DNA of 64,000 nucleotides, taken from positions 310,001 through 374,000 of the forward strand of contig NZ_CP099393.1 of NCBI RefSeq assembly GCF_023913515.1, read 5' to 3'. Every line of letters starts with the position of its first letter. Within the stretch, counting starts at the first letter, position 1. Source of the stretch: Natronococcus sp. CG52 (lineage in GTDB: Archaea > Halobacteriota > Halobacteria > Halobacteriales > Natrialbaceae). The notes under the pieces were generated by a model, which had not been told where the DNA came from, ran no database searches, and was given only the letters and a program-made list of their open reading frames with translations. The translations under genes were made by a program, and so were the position numbers. This document shows positions 8,739-17,773 of the stretch, piece by piece.

Positions 8739-9134
8739 TTCTACGTCTTAATTTAGTGCCTTGAGAGAAGAGGAGTTGTGCCCTGTAACCGAAATATATC
8801 CCCGCGAACCAAGCGCCCACATAAATACAGTAGTTTGCTGTTTCAGCAACACTCCCAAATTGTCAATCTCTTCCAACCACGTAACCTCGATCAGATCCCG
8901 AATTGTGCCATCGGTGCCTGCTGAGTAGTCTGATAGTGCACAACGATAAGGCCTGTCTCGACCCCCGTCCGTTTGTGTTTTGCGTCCATCTCACTTAGAA
9001 CTGCAACCGAAAACAGTGTCTCGCTACCGAACGTCTTCTCATGACTCCGGAGCCGATGTGTAAACGACGACTTCTTACCCCACTATATTCACGTCACGGT
9101 GACGAACGCGGTAGAAGTCAGGCTTTCTGGGGTG
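8739..9134. repeat. Downstream repeat unit with decayed convergent ORF pieces
   Basis: Bases 8739 to about 8940 are similar to the sequence after the other copies of the nuclease-gene tail (46685-46845 and 51526-51710). On the minus strand this shared part reads as the decayed end of a convergent gene (here AGTDGTIRDLIEVTWLEEID; at 51.7 kb AGTNGRIRDRIEVVQLE; at 46.8 kb a version with stops). A further minus-strand open piece at about 8911-9075 (FGSETLFSVAVLSEMDAKHK) has coding character but no start and is another remnant. The repeat and the nuclease tail travel together. Confidence 0.55.
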
Positions 9135-9854
9135 TCAGGCTTCGATTGGGAGGAGTTCATGCCAGTCTGCTTCTGCGAGTTCGAACTCGAACCTGTTCTT
9201 ACCTTGTACCCGCCCACTAGTTGAGCCTCCTTGAAAGATGTAGTGGGTGTAGATAATTTTCTCAGGGATGATATTGTCGGGGAATTCAGGAAGGATGAGA
9301 ATGCTATGCGTTTTTGAGGCGGCTTCCAATTCAACATTAGCCGTAGTCAGTCGTGGCGGGAGTTTATCGCGGTATATTGACGCCTGTTCTTGTGGGTTTG
9401 AGTTGTACGTGAATCCCTCTTCATCGATGATCTTCATTTCATCTAGTGGGTCCCATCGCTGCAGTGTGTCGCTGCAGTTCTCGATCTCGAAGATCGCGAC
9501 GAATCGTTCATTGGTGGTCTCACTCATCGAGATCTCGGAGACATCGGATTTGAAGAGGTTCAAGAGGGTCACTGAGAGCGTGTCGCCTTCAATAGTGATG
9601 CCGGAATCGAGTTGTGTGCGGACCGAATAGGCGTCTATCGGACACGAGACGGACTCGTGAGGGGCTGAAACACTGAGTTCTGTGTCGGGTGAGTCCGACG
9701 TAATCTCGGTGTAAGCGGTTTTGATCCGGTCGAATTCTTCCCCATCCCCTCCTTGGTCTGGATGGTGTTTCTTAACGAGTGCGGTGTACGCAGCGTCGAT
9801 AACTTCGTCACTTGCCCCTTCACTTACACCCAAAATTTCGTACGGGTTGCTCAT
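9135..9854 (-). CDS. J-domain protein with C-terminal beta-sandwich domain
   Basis: 239 aa from ATG 9854. Residues 4-52 form a short J domain (NPYEILGVSEGASDEVIDAA, then HHPDQGGDGEEF) with the HPD tripeptide needed to stimulate Hsp70/DnaK. There is no Gly/Phe region or zinc centre, so it is not DnaJ itself. The rest is strand-rich (ERFVAIFEIENCSD; TTANVELEAASKTHSILILP), like the DUF4352/telokin-type sandwich of surface-associated proteins. J-domain proteins of this kind occur among accessory and defence genes. The substrate is unknown. It stands alone on its strand. Confidence 0.8.
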   Translation of the reverse strand: MSNPYEILGVSEGASDEVIDAAYTALVKKHHPDQGGDGEEFDRIKTAYTEITSDSPDTELSVSAPHESVSCPIDAYSVRTQLDSGITIEGDTLSVTLLNLFKSDVSEISMSETTNERFVAIFEIENCSDTLQRWDPLDEMKIIDEEGFTYNSNPQEQASIYRDKLPPRLTTANVELEAASKTHSILILPEFPDNIIPEKIIYTHYIFQGGSTSGRVQGKNRFEFELAEADWHELLPIEA

Positions 9855-10428
9855 GCCAGGTTTTCTCTTGTAATGCTATATGAGTTCTCGGTTCTGTTGA
9901 ACTCTCTTCTTCAGATGTGTTATGCCTGAAACAGCGGTTGCATAGAGATGCGGACCTATCGCTGTTACTTCTTTCAACTACCGGTGGTGTGAGGAAAGTG
10001 GTAGTGTACCGAGAGTTCCATCATTTCTCGAGTAACACCCTCGTCGTAGACCTCGAAATAACGACTGAACAGCAACAACTTCCCGCTGCGAGTGGCTCGG
10101 TCAGCGGATTGAAGTCGCGAAAGATCACGATCCCCGGTCTCAAGTGCTCATATGTGTTGTGGCGCGTCCTCAATCTAATCCCCTCTAGTAGACTCTGTTA
10201 GTGGTTCTGTGAACGAGAAGGGCGTCGGCGTCATAGAATCTTTACAATTCACTCCTTTTTGTAAACAAATCTCTCGAATCCGATCCACATACTCTTCAGA
10301 CGCGGATCGGTCAAGGCTGAAGATTGCCAATTATGTTTCTCATGACTGAAACTCGATGTACAACACTCGATCGAGCGCACCATGCGTCTGGGATGAAGAG
10401 ATACCTACCTTGACAAACTGACTGTGAT
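9855..10428. other. Gap with a possible gene remnant
   Basis: Intergenic stretch of 574 bases. The plus-strand frame 9917-10201 has no haloarchaeal composition and is dismissed. On the minus strand 10175-10330 an open piece (SLDRSASEEYVDRIREICL, ending TESTRGD and a TAG) has good codon character but is preceded by a stop and has only a TTG. It is probably the 3' remnant of an unknown gene. Confidence 0.35.
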
Positions 10429-13400
10429 CTACCGGTCATCGTAGTCGCGGTACTGGCAGTCCCATCGAACGGGACACTCATCGCACGTCGCCTCGTCGGG
10501 GAGGTTATCTGGATCCATCACCGACCAACTGTTGGTCTCTCGAGCGTGCTCGAGGTGGTGCACCGTCTCGGTGAATCGATCCATCGCTGCCCGGACATCG
10601 GCCTCGGTGAACTCGAACTCGAGGCGCGTGTCCTCTGGGTCGTCCTCTCCTAAGAAGTACAGGACAACACTGTCAGGGAATATCCCTTCTTTCCGGGCGA
10701 ACAAGCCGGCATAGACCAGCAACTGTTCGCGGTAATCATCGAGATACCCTCCGGAACTCCCGTCCGGCCGCGTACTCGCTTTGTAATCACAGAGCTGTAC
10801 GTTGCCGTCGTCGTCAGCGATTACGTCGGCAACGCCTGTGAGCAGGAAGCTACCCGTGTTGAATCGGAGTGTACACTCCGTATCGATGATTTTTGGATAG
10901 AGGTCAGGCCCGATTCGTCGGTTGAACCGGGCGACGTGCTCGAAGACGGCGTCCACAGCAGCAGTTCCCATCGGCAAGATCCGCTGGTCGCGAAGCGCCG
11001 TGACGACATCGTCGAACTCCTCGCGGAGGTCAGACGTCGACGGAACCGAGCCACCAGTAACGCCCTCGACATCACCGTTGTAGTACCGGTGGGCCCAGTC
11101 TAGCGTCTGGTGGACCACTAGACCGGCGAACAGCTGAGTCTGACGGCCGGCTGCAAATTCGCTATCCGCGAGGTAACCGTACTGGCGCTTACACCGCCGG
11201 AACGACAGAACATCGCCGACGATGCTGTACGGCCGTTGAAGACCACCGGACTGGGATTCGGAGATGGCCGTCCCCGGGGGTGCGATTCGGGCCCCCTGGT
11301 CGACGCGCTGGGAGGAATCGAACCAGGATTCCGTCAGGGGGACGCCATCGTCAGCGCCGAGCGACGGAAGAACCGTCGACCCATCCGCACCGCGGAGATA
11401 GTAGTCGGCACTCAGCAGGACGAGTTTGTCCTGAGCGCGCGAATGAGCGACGTAGAACTGCCGGATGAGGTCCCGCTCGGCGCGCGTTACGACATCGGTT
11501 GGTGGCGTTCGCTCTGTGTACGGAGCGAGTTGGTCGGCGAGGCGGGGTAGCGGGTCGCCGTCTTCGAACGTTACGACCTTGTCGGACGTTCGCTCGAGGC
11601 TCGCTACGAAGACGATCGGGAACTCGAGTCCTTTCGCCTGGTGGACGGTCAACACCTGAACGTGGTCTTCCGGAAACGTATCGTACGGGTCCTCCGGGTC
11701 GTCGAGAGGAACGTTTTCCAGGTATTGGCAGAACGTCCAGTAGAAATCCGAGAGGAACCGGACCGAGGTGGTCGCGAAGTCGTCGTGAGTCGTCCGAGTC
11801 AGTCGCCGGTCATCGGTGAGCCCACGAGCGATCCCTTCGAAGGAGTCGAGCATTTGGCTCAACTTTCCGAGGCGTTTTTTGCGCGCGGGGTTTGCTGTCT
11901 CAGTCCATGTAGAGAACGGTGGAAGCGACCGAAGACGGTTGAACACACCCACTGGAGACAGCCGAACAGCCTTACCCTCGGTGGCGGTCCGAATCTCCCC
12001 GGCTGTCTCCTCAATGAACGCCTGCAGTTCGGTCGCACCGTGACGGTCGATGACGCGTTCAAGGGCCGACGTCCACGTGTCGAGTTTGTTTCCGAGACCA
12101 CCGTAGTCGAGGACGTTCTCCTCGGCCCACTGGAGATCAGGATCGAAACACCGGGCGAGCGCGCCCAACATCGCCTGGATCTCCTCATGTTCGGCAAATG
12201 CTTTGTTTCGCGGGTTGTGGACGGGGATATTGCGCGCCTCAAGTGCGGACACGCATTCCCCAACAAACGTCCGAGAATCCCACTGGGACCAGTATTCTCG
12301 GGTGCTGTGAGCCAGCAACGCGACCTGACTGAAATCTTCGATACCACCGTCAGCACGGAGCCGCTCTACCTCCATAGCGAACTGAGCCGCTGCGTCGGCT
12401 TTCGTATCGCCTTTTAGCAGCAGGACGTTCGGTTCGTCCGTGGGATCGCGGTGAGCCCGAATCGGTTCCTTTCCGTTAGCGCGGGCACCAGGGACCTGCA
12501 TCGTTGGGTTGTGGCCGATGTGGCGGTTCGTCCATTGGACGATCTCCGGGCGAGACCGGTAGTTCATTCGCAGTTGGCCGCTCGTTACAGCATCGGGATC
12601 GAGTCCGAGTCGGTCCACCAACCGGTCGGCGAACTCGATGAGACAGTCGACGGTACCACCCCGAAACCGGTACAGCGCCTGGTCATCATCTCCGACGACC
12701 ATCATCGTCGGAGGTGAATCTGGCATCAGTTCGGCCAGTCGGAAGTAGATCTCCTGCTGTAGCGGATTGACGTCTTGATACTCATCTACTGCGATGCGCT
12801 GCAGTGGCGCCTGATCTCGCTGATCGTCGCCGGTGACGAAGCGCTCGCCTGCTTCCGACTCGAGGAAGTCGAGGAACCACACCTGCAACCGCGCGAAGTC
12901 ACACCGCGAGTGATTACGGAGTGAGTCGAGGTAGTCACGGTATCCGTCAGCGAGTCGCTGATGGGCAGGATCGTCAGATGCAACGAGTTCATCAACGTCG
13001 ACCCGGAACTGCGAGATCCGGTTGAACAAGGTGGTCGCCGCCCCAGCAGCGATCGCTTTCGAGCACGTGTCGTCGCGAATGTGATTCTCAGGACTCGGAA
13101 CTGCATCCGGGAAGGCGGCGATGTCCCCCTGTGCGAGAACGTCGACATAGTCGCTCATCTGTGAGATGAACATCTCTTGGGCCTCCGCGTCGAGTAACTG
13201 AATGTTCCGATAGTCATCGAACCGGAAGTCGCGCATGATCTCGCCCCAGAGTTCGTGGTTCGTCCCGACGTACAGGTCGTCGACCGAAATGACGCCCGCG
13301 TAGCCGAGAGCCGTCAGACGAGACTCCAGGCGTTGTTTGAGATTCCGCGCGGCCTTCTCAGTAAAAGTCGTCACGATGATACCCGTTGGATGGACACCGT

Positions 13401-13650
13401 CGACCAGTAGCCACTTGAGGACGGTTGCACCGACGACCTCGGTTTTTCCTGCACCTGGACCCGCGGTGAGGTGGAGGGGGCCGGTTTCGTGGCGGATAGC
13501 GTTCTGCTGGTCGATGTTGAACGACCAGTCGTCGCCGGTCTCATCGCGTTTGACCGCTTCGATCGCCGCAATGAGTTTCTCGGTGGTCCATCGTCCCGGT
13601 GGAACCAGGGTCGATTCATCTGCCGTTGAAGTTGTATCCTCTACAGTCAT
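10429..13650 (-). CDS. UvrD/Rep-type helicase fused to Fe-S PD-(D/E)XK nuclease
   Basis: 1073 aa. SF1 helicase motifs: Walker A LTAGPGAGKTEVV (residues 61-73), motif II DEYQDVNP, FRGG and LTVHQAKGLEFPIVFVASLE. The C-terminal ~260 residues are a RecB/AddB/Cas4-type nuclease: a lone Cys in FRRCKRQYGYL (about residue 818), the catalytic GVADVIADD and LCDYKAS (about 955), and a terminal cysteine triad CDECPVRWDC (about 1056-1065). Together the four cysteines can bind a 4Fe-4S cluster. Role: ATP-driven unwinding coupled to end resection, for repair or defence. It lies downstream of a TFB gene on the same strand (195-bp gap) within a defence-rich area, so a defence role is plausible but unproven. 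Confidence 0.9.
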   Translation of the reverse strand: MTVEDTTSTADESTLVPPGRWTTEKLIAAIEAVKRDETGDDWSFNIDQQNAIRHETGPLHLTAGPGAGKTEVVGATVLKWLLVDGVHPTGIIVTTFTEKAARNLKQRLESRLTALGYAGVISVDDLYVGTNHELWGEIMRDFRFDDYRNIQLLDAEAQEMFISQMSDYVDVLAQGDIAAFPDAVPSPENHIRDDTCSKAIAAGAATTLFNRISQFRVDVDELVASDDPAHQRLADGYRDYLDSLRNHSRCDFARLQVWFLDFLESEAGERFVTGDDQRDQAPLQRIAVDEYQDVNPLQQEIYFRLAELMPDSPPTMMVVGDDDQALYRFRGGTVDCLIEFADRLVDRLGLDPDAVTSGQLRMNYRSRPEIVQWTNRHIGHNPTMQVPGARANGKEPIRAHRDPTDEPNVLLLKGDTKADAAAQFAMEVERLRADGGIEDFSQVALLAHSTREYWSQWDSRTFVGECVSALEARNIPVHNPRNKAFAEHEEIQAMLGALARCFDPDLQWAEENVLDYGGLGNKLDTWTSALERVIDRHGATELQAFIEETAGEIRTATEGKAVRLSPVGVFNRLRSLPPFSTWTETANPARKKRLGKLSQMLDSFEGIARGLTDDRRLTRTTHDDFATTSVRFLSDFYWTFCQYLENVPLDDPEDPYDTFPEDHVQVLTVHQAKGLEFPIVFVASLERTSDKVVTFEDGDPLPRLADQLAPYTERTPPTDVVTRAERDLIRQFYVAHSRAQDKLVLLSADYYLRGADGSTVLPSLGADDGVPLTESWFDSSQRVDQGARIAPPGTAISESQSGGLQRPYSIVGDVLSFRRCKRQYGYLADSEFAAGRQTQLFAGLVVHQTLDWAHRYYNGDVEGVTGGSVPSTSDLREEFDDVVTALRDQRILPMGTAAVDAVFEHVARFNRRIGPDLYPKIIDTECTLRFNTGSFLLTGVADVIADDDGNVQLCDYKASTRPDGSSGGYLDDYREQLLVYAGLFARKEGIFPDSVVLYFLGEDDPEDTRLEFEFTEADVRAAMDRFTETVHHLEHARETNSWSVMDPDNLPDEATCDECPVRWDCQYRDYDDR

Positions 13651-13845
13651 TTGGGATGGGCAGTGCTCATCAGGGCGATGGGCCCAATCATCGCCGACGC
13701 CTCAACGAAGGCGTTTCGCTGGTTGTGTAGAAACAGACGGTCGTTCCAACGGCGCTGGCGTCGCCGTTTACTCCCAAACCACCCTGTACGCGCGCCCGTT
13801 CTCCGGTCGATTCATATCCGACTGAAAACCAGTCGGATGGTCGTG

Positions 13846-14877
13846 TTACTCGAGTGCGTTTCTGATATCGCGGGAACGCTCGCTGATTGCCCGACGAGAG
13901 ACGAGGAGCACCTCGGCCACAAGCCGCTGGGAAATCGAAACCGCGGAGGACTGACCCGCGAGGTAGACCGCCGCCGCGGCCAGGGACGTTGCGTTGCGGC
14001 CGTTGTCTATCATTGGGTCGGCGTCCATCGCTTCAGCGAGGAGTGCTTCACCGTTCGTCGCGAGCACCGACGGCAGGTGACGGCCATCAGGTTCGTCGTC
14101 AACCGCTCCAGCGACCGCTGCTGCGTAGCGTGGAACAAAGTCCCGCGGTTTTACCAGCCGAGTGCTGGGGTTGTCGTCTTTCCGAACGCACGTTTTTGAG
14201 CGAATCAGCATCTGTGTCCGTTGAATCGTATGAGAATCGAAGTCGGTGTGCTCGGCGATGGTTTCCCATTCCCGAGGCGTTCGGTGGACGGCCGCGGCGA
14301 TACCGACCGCCCCTGCTGCGCACACCTCTGGTTTGTATTGTCGAAACAGGTCTGCATCCTCGTTGTTCTCGTGTGCACCGTGGAGGACCCGTGCAGCCTC
14401 TGTGTGTACGTAAATGGGAAGGTGCAGTTGAGCGACTAGGTGCGCGACCTCCGAGAGCGCATACTGTAATGCGTTCGTATTGGTCGGCCTACATGTACGC
14501 TCATGAATATCACGGAGGGTTTTCGGATGCCGTACCTTCCGTATGTTTCCAGTCGAAGGGTCGAGCTCGTGGTAATACCGTTTTCCTGGCTCATCCCGCT
14601 GGTTGCCCACACACGAACCGAGACCCTTGTCGTGTCTAACAACAGTTGCCGCCTGTGTTCGATGGTTAGTTACGTCTCCCGAGCGCGACTGCTGCCACGT
14701 TCGCTCGTCCTCGGGGTCTGCCATCGCCCCCCGTACGACGAGGGAACACACACTACAGACCACCTCGTATCGGTCTACGGTCGTGCCTGCACCACACTCG
14801 GGGCACCCAGAATCATGTTCGTCGCTCGCATAATCTCCGTTCTCATCATTGTCGGTGAATCTATCGCTTGAAGACAT
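13846..14877 (-). CDS. tfb: Transcription initiation factor TFB
   Basis: 343 aa. The start is set at ATG 14877 (MSSSDRFTDN) because a TATA box sits about 24-30 nt before it; the longer frame to 14952 would include the promoter. The N-terminal zinc ribbon is CPECG...CSVCS, then a B-finger/linker (DERTWQQS) and two cyclin-like repeats (VAHLVAQLHLPIYVHTEAARVL; AAAAVYLAGQSSAVSISQRLVAEV). It recruits RNA polymerase to TBP-bound promoters. Haloarchaea encode several TFBs; one inside an accessory island, upstream of a helicase-nuclease, may be a diverged copy steering local expression. The B-finger region is unusually long and His/Arg-rich. Confidence 0.88.
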   Translation of the reverse strand: MSSSDRFTDNDENGDYASDEHDSGCPECGAGTTVDRYEVVCSVCSLVVRGAMADPEDERTWQQSRSGDVTNHRTQAATVVRHDKGLGSCVGNQRDEPGKRYYHELDPSTGNIRKVRHPKTLRDIHERTCRPTNTNALQYALSEVAHLVAQLHLPIYVHTEAARVLHGAHENNEDADLFRQYKPEVCAAGAVGIAAAVHRTPREWETIAEHTDFDSHTIQRTQMLIRSKTCVRKDDNPSTRLVKPRDFVPRYAAAVAGAVDDEPDGRHLPSVLATNGEALLAEAMDADPMIDNGRNATSLAAAAVYLAGQSSAVSISQRLVAEVLLVSRRAISERSRDIRNALE

Positions 14878-14900
14878 CACCTGTAAGTATGATCTCCCGG

Positions 14901-14910
14901 TATATAAATC
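14901..14910 (-). promoter_or_regulatory. TATA box of the tfb gene
   Basis: Read on the minus strand the sequence is GATTTATATACC, a good haloarchaeal TATA element, centred about 28 bases before ATG 14877. This spacing implies a nearly leaderless transcript. Confidence 0.6.
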
Positions 14911-15166
14911 GTATCCAAGCCATTTTGCCGAGTGTATGTGGCTATAGATCATGCAATTTCACCCAGATTCTCTAAGTTACGAAGCCCACTGTAACTCCTG
15001 AGTTACAAAGCAGCCATAGTGGCAACACACCAATAGTTTACAATTGGAAATAGGCCTATCGGTACTATGCATGTACGCGGTCTTTGTAGACGGAGTCCAA
15101 CTGAGATTGCGCTGACGGGGAAAATGGTTACTGCTTAAGTAGTGCCCCGGCATACTAACAGATGGT

Positions 15167-17452
15167 ATGACTTCCAGCGATACAGAACACGGCAAAGGGG
15201 AACAAGATAACAACGAAAGCCGCCATATAGAGGATCCTGATAATCCTGAAGGGATTAAGTACGCACACGCGATGCCATCTCGGCGCTCCTATGACAGCCT
15301 TGCATCAGATATCAGTGTTGAGTCTGCAGTCGGCGAACTTGTGGATAACTCCAGTGACAGCGCTGTTCTGTCCGGAATTGAAAACGTCAATATCTCGTTT
15401 GACTTGAAAGAGATCGACGGAAACGAAGTTCTCGTCTACCAAGACCCGGCTGGCGGAGTCCGCAGACGCGATGCAGGCATATTCATGGGCATCGGACGGA
15501 GTCGTGACGAAGGTGCAGACGAACAATATGTCGGTACATTTGGTCTGGGTGCCAAACGTGCCCTCCGGCGGTTAGGAAATGAGTTCACAATCGCCAGCAG
15601 ACACCATGATGAGGACGAAGGATGGGAGTACACCGTTCCTAGTGAGTGGTTCGAAGACAACGAAGACGATGACGCATCAGAGTGGAAGTTCGAACTAGAA
15701 CCTGCAGATCTCGAACCCGGAGAGACGGTTATTGAGATTCACGATCTGAATTTCGACTGGGAAGAACGTCGAGATGGGCTTAAGGAGTGGCTCGCCACTA
15801 CGTATCAGAAGTTCCTCCGGTCAGATCCCGATGTTCCGCTCAATATGACGATTGAACTCGATGGCGAACAGATTGAAACGCCAGAACCAGTCGAATGGAG
15901 TTACTCCCCATGGCTCGATGGCTTACACCCTCGTACGTTCACCGGCCTTGAGTTCACGAACAACGGAACTACCGTCCAAGCACAGATCACGATCGGCGTA
16001 CTTCGCAAAGGAAACCGGCACCGTACTGGTACGTATATTTTCTGCCAGAACAGACTGGTTGAAGGAAATCTTACTGATGAAACAGGTGGGTTCGGCCTTA
16101 CACTTCGGAAGTTCAATCCATCCCAAAACAAACGACTCCGAATCGAAGTCGAACTCTTTGGCGATGCTAGCGACTTGCCGTGGTCGGCGGATAAGAGCAG
16201 GCTTCAGCCTACCCACTGGACACTTACTCCACAGCCAGGAAAAGGCGTGTTCTGGTGGCTCGACAGAGTTGCAGATCGCCATATGAGTGCGAGTCGGTAT
16301 GGAACGTTTGGTGATTTCGTCCACAGTCCCGCAGTCATTGAACCGTATAGCGCCGATAGCCCTTACGCAGCCAACAGCGGGGAGATCGAGGAGATCGGCA
16401 TCGGGAAGAAACAACGCAAACTCCGACGCGGAGAGGTGGGTCACGTACGGATCCATTATAAACCATCAAACGACTACGACGCCATCGACCGTCTCGGGAA
16501 GATTGCTGATACCCATGCGCGGTTGGGTGTTGTCGCCGAATCGATGTCTGATATCTCGATAGCAGAAGGCACTGGCGGGTTCAGTGGGGAACACTACCCA
16601 GAATGGGCCCGACCCACCTATGAGGCATTAGTTGGCAAACGATTCGTAGACCGGTACTTCGACATCAAAAACAAGGAATTCACTCACGAGACAGCCGAGC
16701 AGATGCTCGATTCCAACGATCCCGTAACACTCGTTGCCGACGCACACAGCGTTACTGGTGACTACCAAACGATTGCTCAGTACCTCACAGAAGTGAGCGA
16801 CCTCCCAGATACTGACAATTACAACATCAACAGCGAAGGGAGTGATGATGTCCAGGATTTGATTGATCAGATCGTCAAGGCCGCCAACCGCACCTTTACG
16901 AGTGAAACGCGTCGGACTGAGGATCCGGTTTGGGCCGTCCCAAGATATCACGCTCAACTGGCAATAGGAGCAGCTGACGACGTGGATGTCGAATCCTTCG
17001 AAATCGGTGATAGCCCGATCCTTCGGTTGGAAACCGGTGGACCGATTGCAAAAGAAGATGACGAGAAAGAAGGTTCCTCTAAATCTACTTCTGGGAAATC
17101 GGACCGCAAACAGCAGGACGCCTCCACGGTTGACGATGGTAGCAAACAGAAACCACTCATCAAAGAACAGAACGACGGTCCTTCCGCATCGCCTACGAAA
17201 GATGACAGCACGAAGGAGGGCGAACAATCTGCTCCAGGAAAAAAGGCAGATCGTGAGTCGCCGACTACAGATGAAAGGGGTGCTGAATCAAGCCGAGTTA
17301 CTCTCGCGGAATTCTGTGAGCAACACTCAGATCTCGTTGGAGATCTTGACGAGGAGACGCTCAAAGAAGACGACGCATTGATTGAGCACATCAGCGAACG
17401 TCTCAGAGTTGCCAACTTCGTCGCCGAACAGGGACAGAAGATGAAAAACTGA
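15167..17452 (+). CDS. GHKL (MORC/Hsp90-like) ATPase
   Basis: 761 aa. The ATPase core has the N-box AVGELVDNSSDSA (residues 54-66), the D-x-G-like DPAGGVRRRD (about 92) and the glycine-rich lid GTFGLGAKRALRRLG (about 122-136), the Bergerat fold of Hsp90, MutL and MORC proteins. A middle S5-like region follows, then a polar Lys/Ser/Asp-rich linker (about 625-720) and a small helical end. Such proteins probably act as DNA-binding clamps that close on ATP. It is convergent with a broken nuclease gene at 17.8-18.9 kb and divergent from tfb. MORC-like ATPases paired with PD-(D/E)XK nucleases are known in prokaryotic restriction-like systems, so these may once have been partners. Confidence 0.8.
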   Translation: MTSSDTEHGKGEQDNNESRHIEDPDNPEGIKYAHAMPSRRSYDSLASDISVESAVGELVDNSSDSAVLSGIENVNISFDLKEIDGNEVLVYQDPAGGVRRRDAGIFMGIGRSRDEGADEQYVGTFGLGAKRALRRLGNEFTIASRHHDEDEGWEYTVPSEWFEDNEDDDASEWKFELEPADLEPGETVIEIHDLNFDWEERRDGLKEWLATTYQKFLRSDPDVPLNMTIELDGEQIETPEPVEWSYSPWLDGLHPRTFTGLEFTNNGTTVQAQITIGVLRKGNRHRTGTYIFCQNRLVEGNLTDETGGFGLTLRKFNPSQNKRLRIEVELFGDASDLPWSADKSRLQPTHWTLTPQPGKGVFWWLDRVADRHMSASRYGTFGDFVHSPAVIEPYSADSPYAANSGEIEEIGIGKKQRKLRRGEVGHVRIHYKPSNDYDAIDRLGKIADTHARLGVVAESMSDISIAEGTGGFSGEHYPEWARPTYEALVGKRFVDRYFDIKNKEFTHETAEQMLDSNDPVTLVADAHSVTGDYQTIAQYLTEVSDLPDTDNYNINSEGSDDVQDLIDQIVKAANRTFTSETRRTEDPVWAVPRYHAQLAIGAADDVDVESFEIGDSPILRLETGGPIAKEDDEKEGSSKSTSGKSDRKQQDASTVDDGSKQKPLIKEQNDGPSASPTKDDSTKEGEQSAPGKKADRESPTTDERGAESSRVTLAEFCEQHSDLVGDLDEETLKEDDALIEHISERLRVANFVAEQGQKMKN

Positions 17453-17475
17453 TCGGAACCTAACCCAAAGCCAAC

Positions 17476-17698
17476 CGAGACACCTACAAACATATAAATT
17501 TTGAGTACGCTAAGAACCCGTTCACGCCAGGCGATTACGTGATCAAGCCGGACTACGACGATCCAGATCTGGCCGTTGTTCTCAAGGTCGCGGACAATAC
17601 CGACGACCGAAACACCGCTATAGCGTTCCTCAAACACCTCGAGAAAGAATTAGGCAAACAGACGTGTTCCCCCGGCTGGTCTTGGTTCACGCTGTGAC
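17476..17698 (+). pseudogene. Orphan 3' coding fragment after the GHKL ATPase
   Basis: Open frame just after the ATPase stop. It has strong haloarchaeal coding character (GDYVIKPDYDDPDLAVVLKV, then FLKHLEKELGKQ, ending WSWFTL and TGA) but no ATG; the only in-frame GTG is internal, and a stop lies at 17461-17463. It is probably the remaining 3' end of an unrecognised gene. A very short protein from the GTG cannot be excluded. Confidence 0.35.
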
Positions 17699-17773
17699 GA
17701 GGCAGGTATCGACTCCTATTCGTACGCTCATACCGAACTCACCTTCGAACCCCAGTACTGATCTTCGTCATGC

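Noticed and set aside
11641-12417. Frame of 258 codons opposite the helicase-nuclease gene
   Set aside because: No family pattern; the minus-strand gene shows continuous helicase motifs across it.
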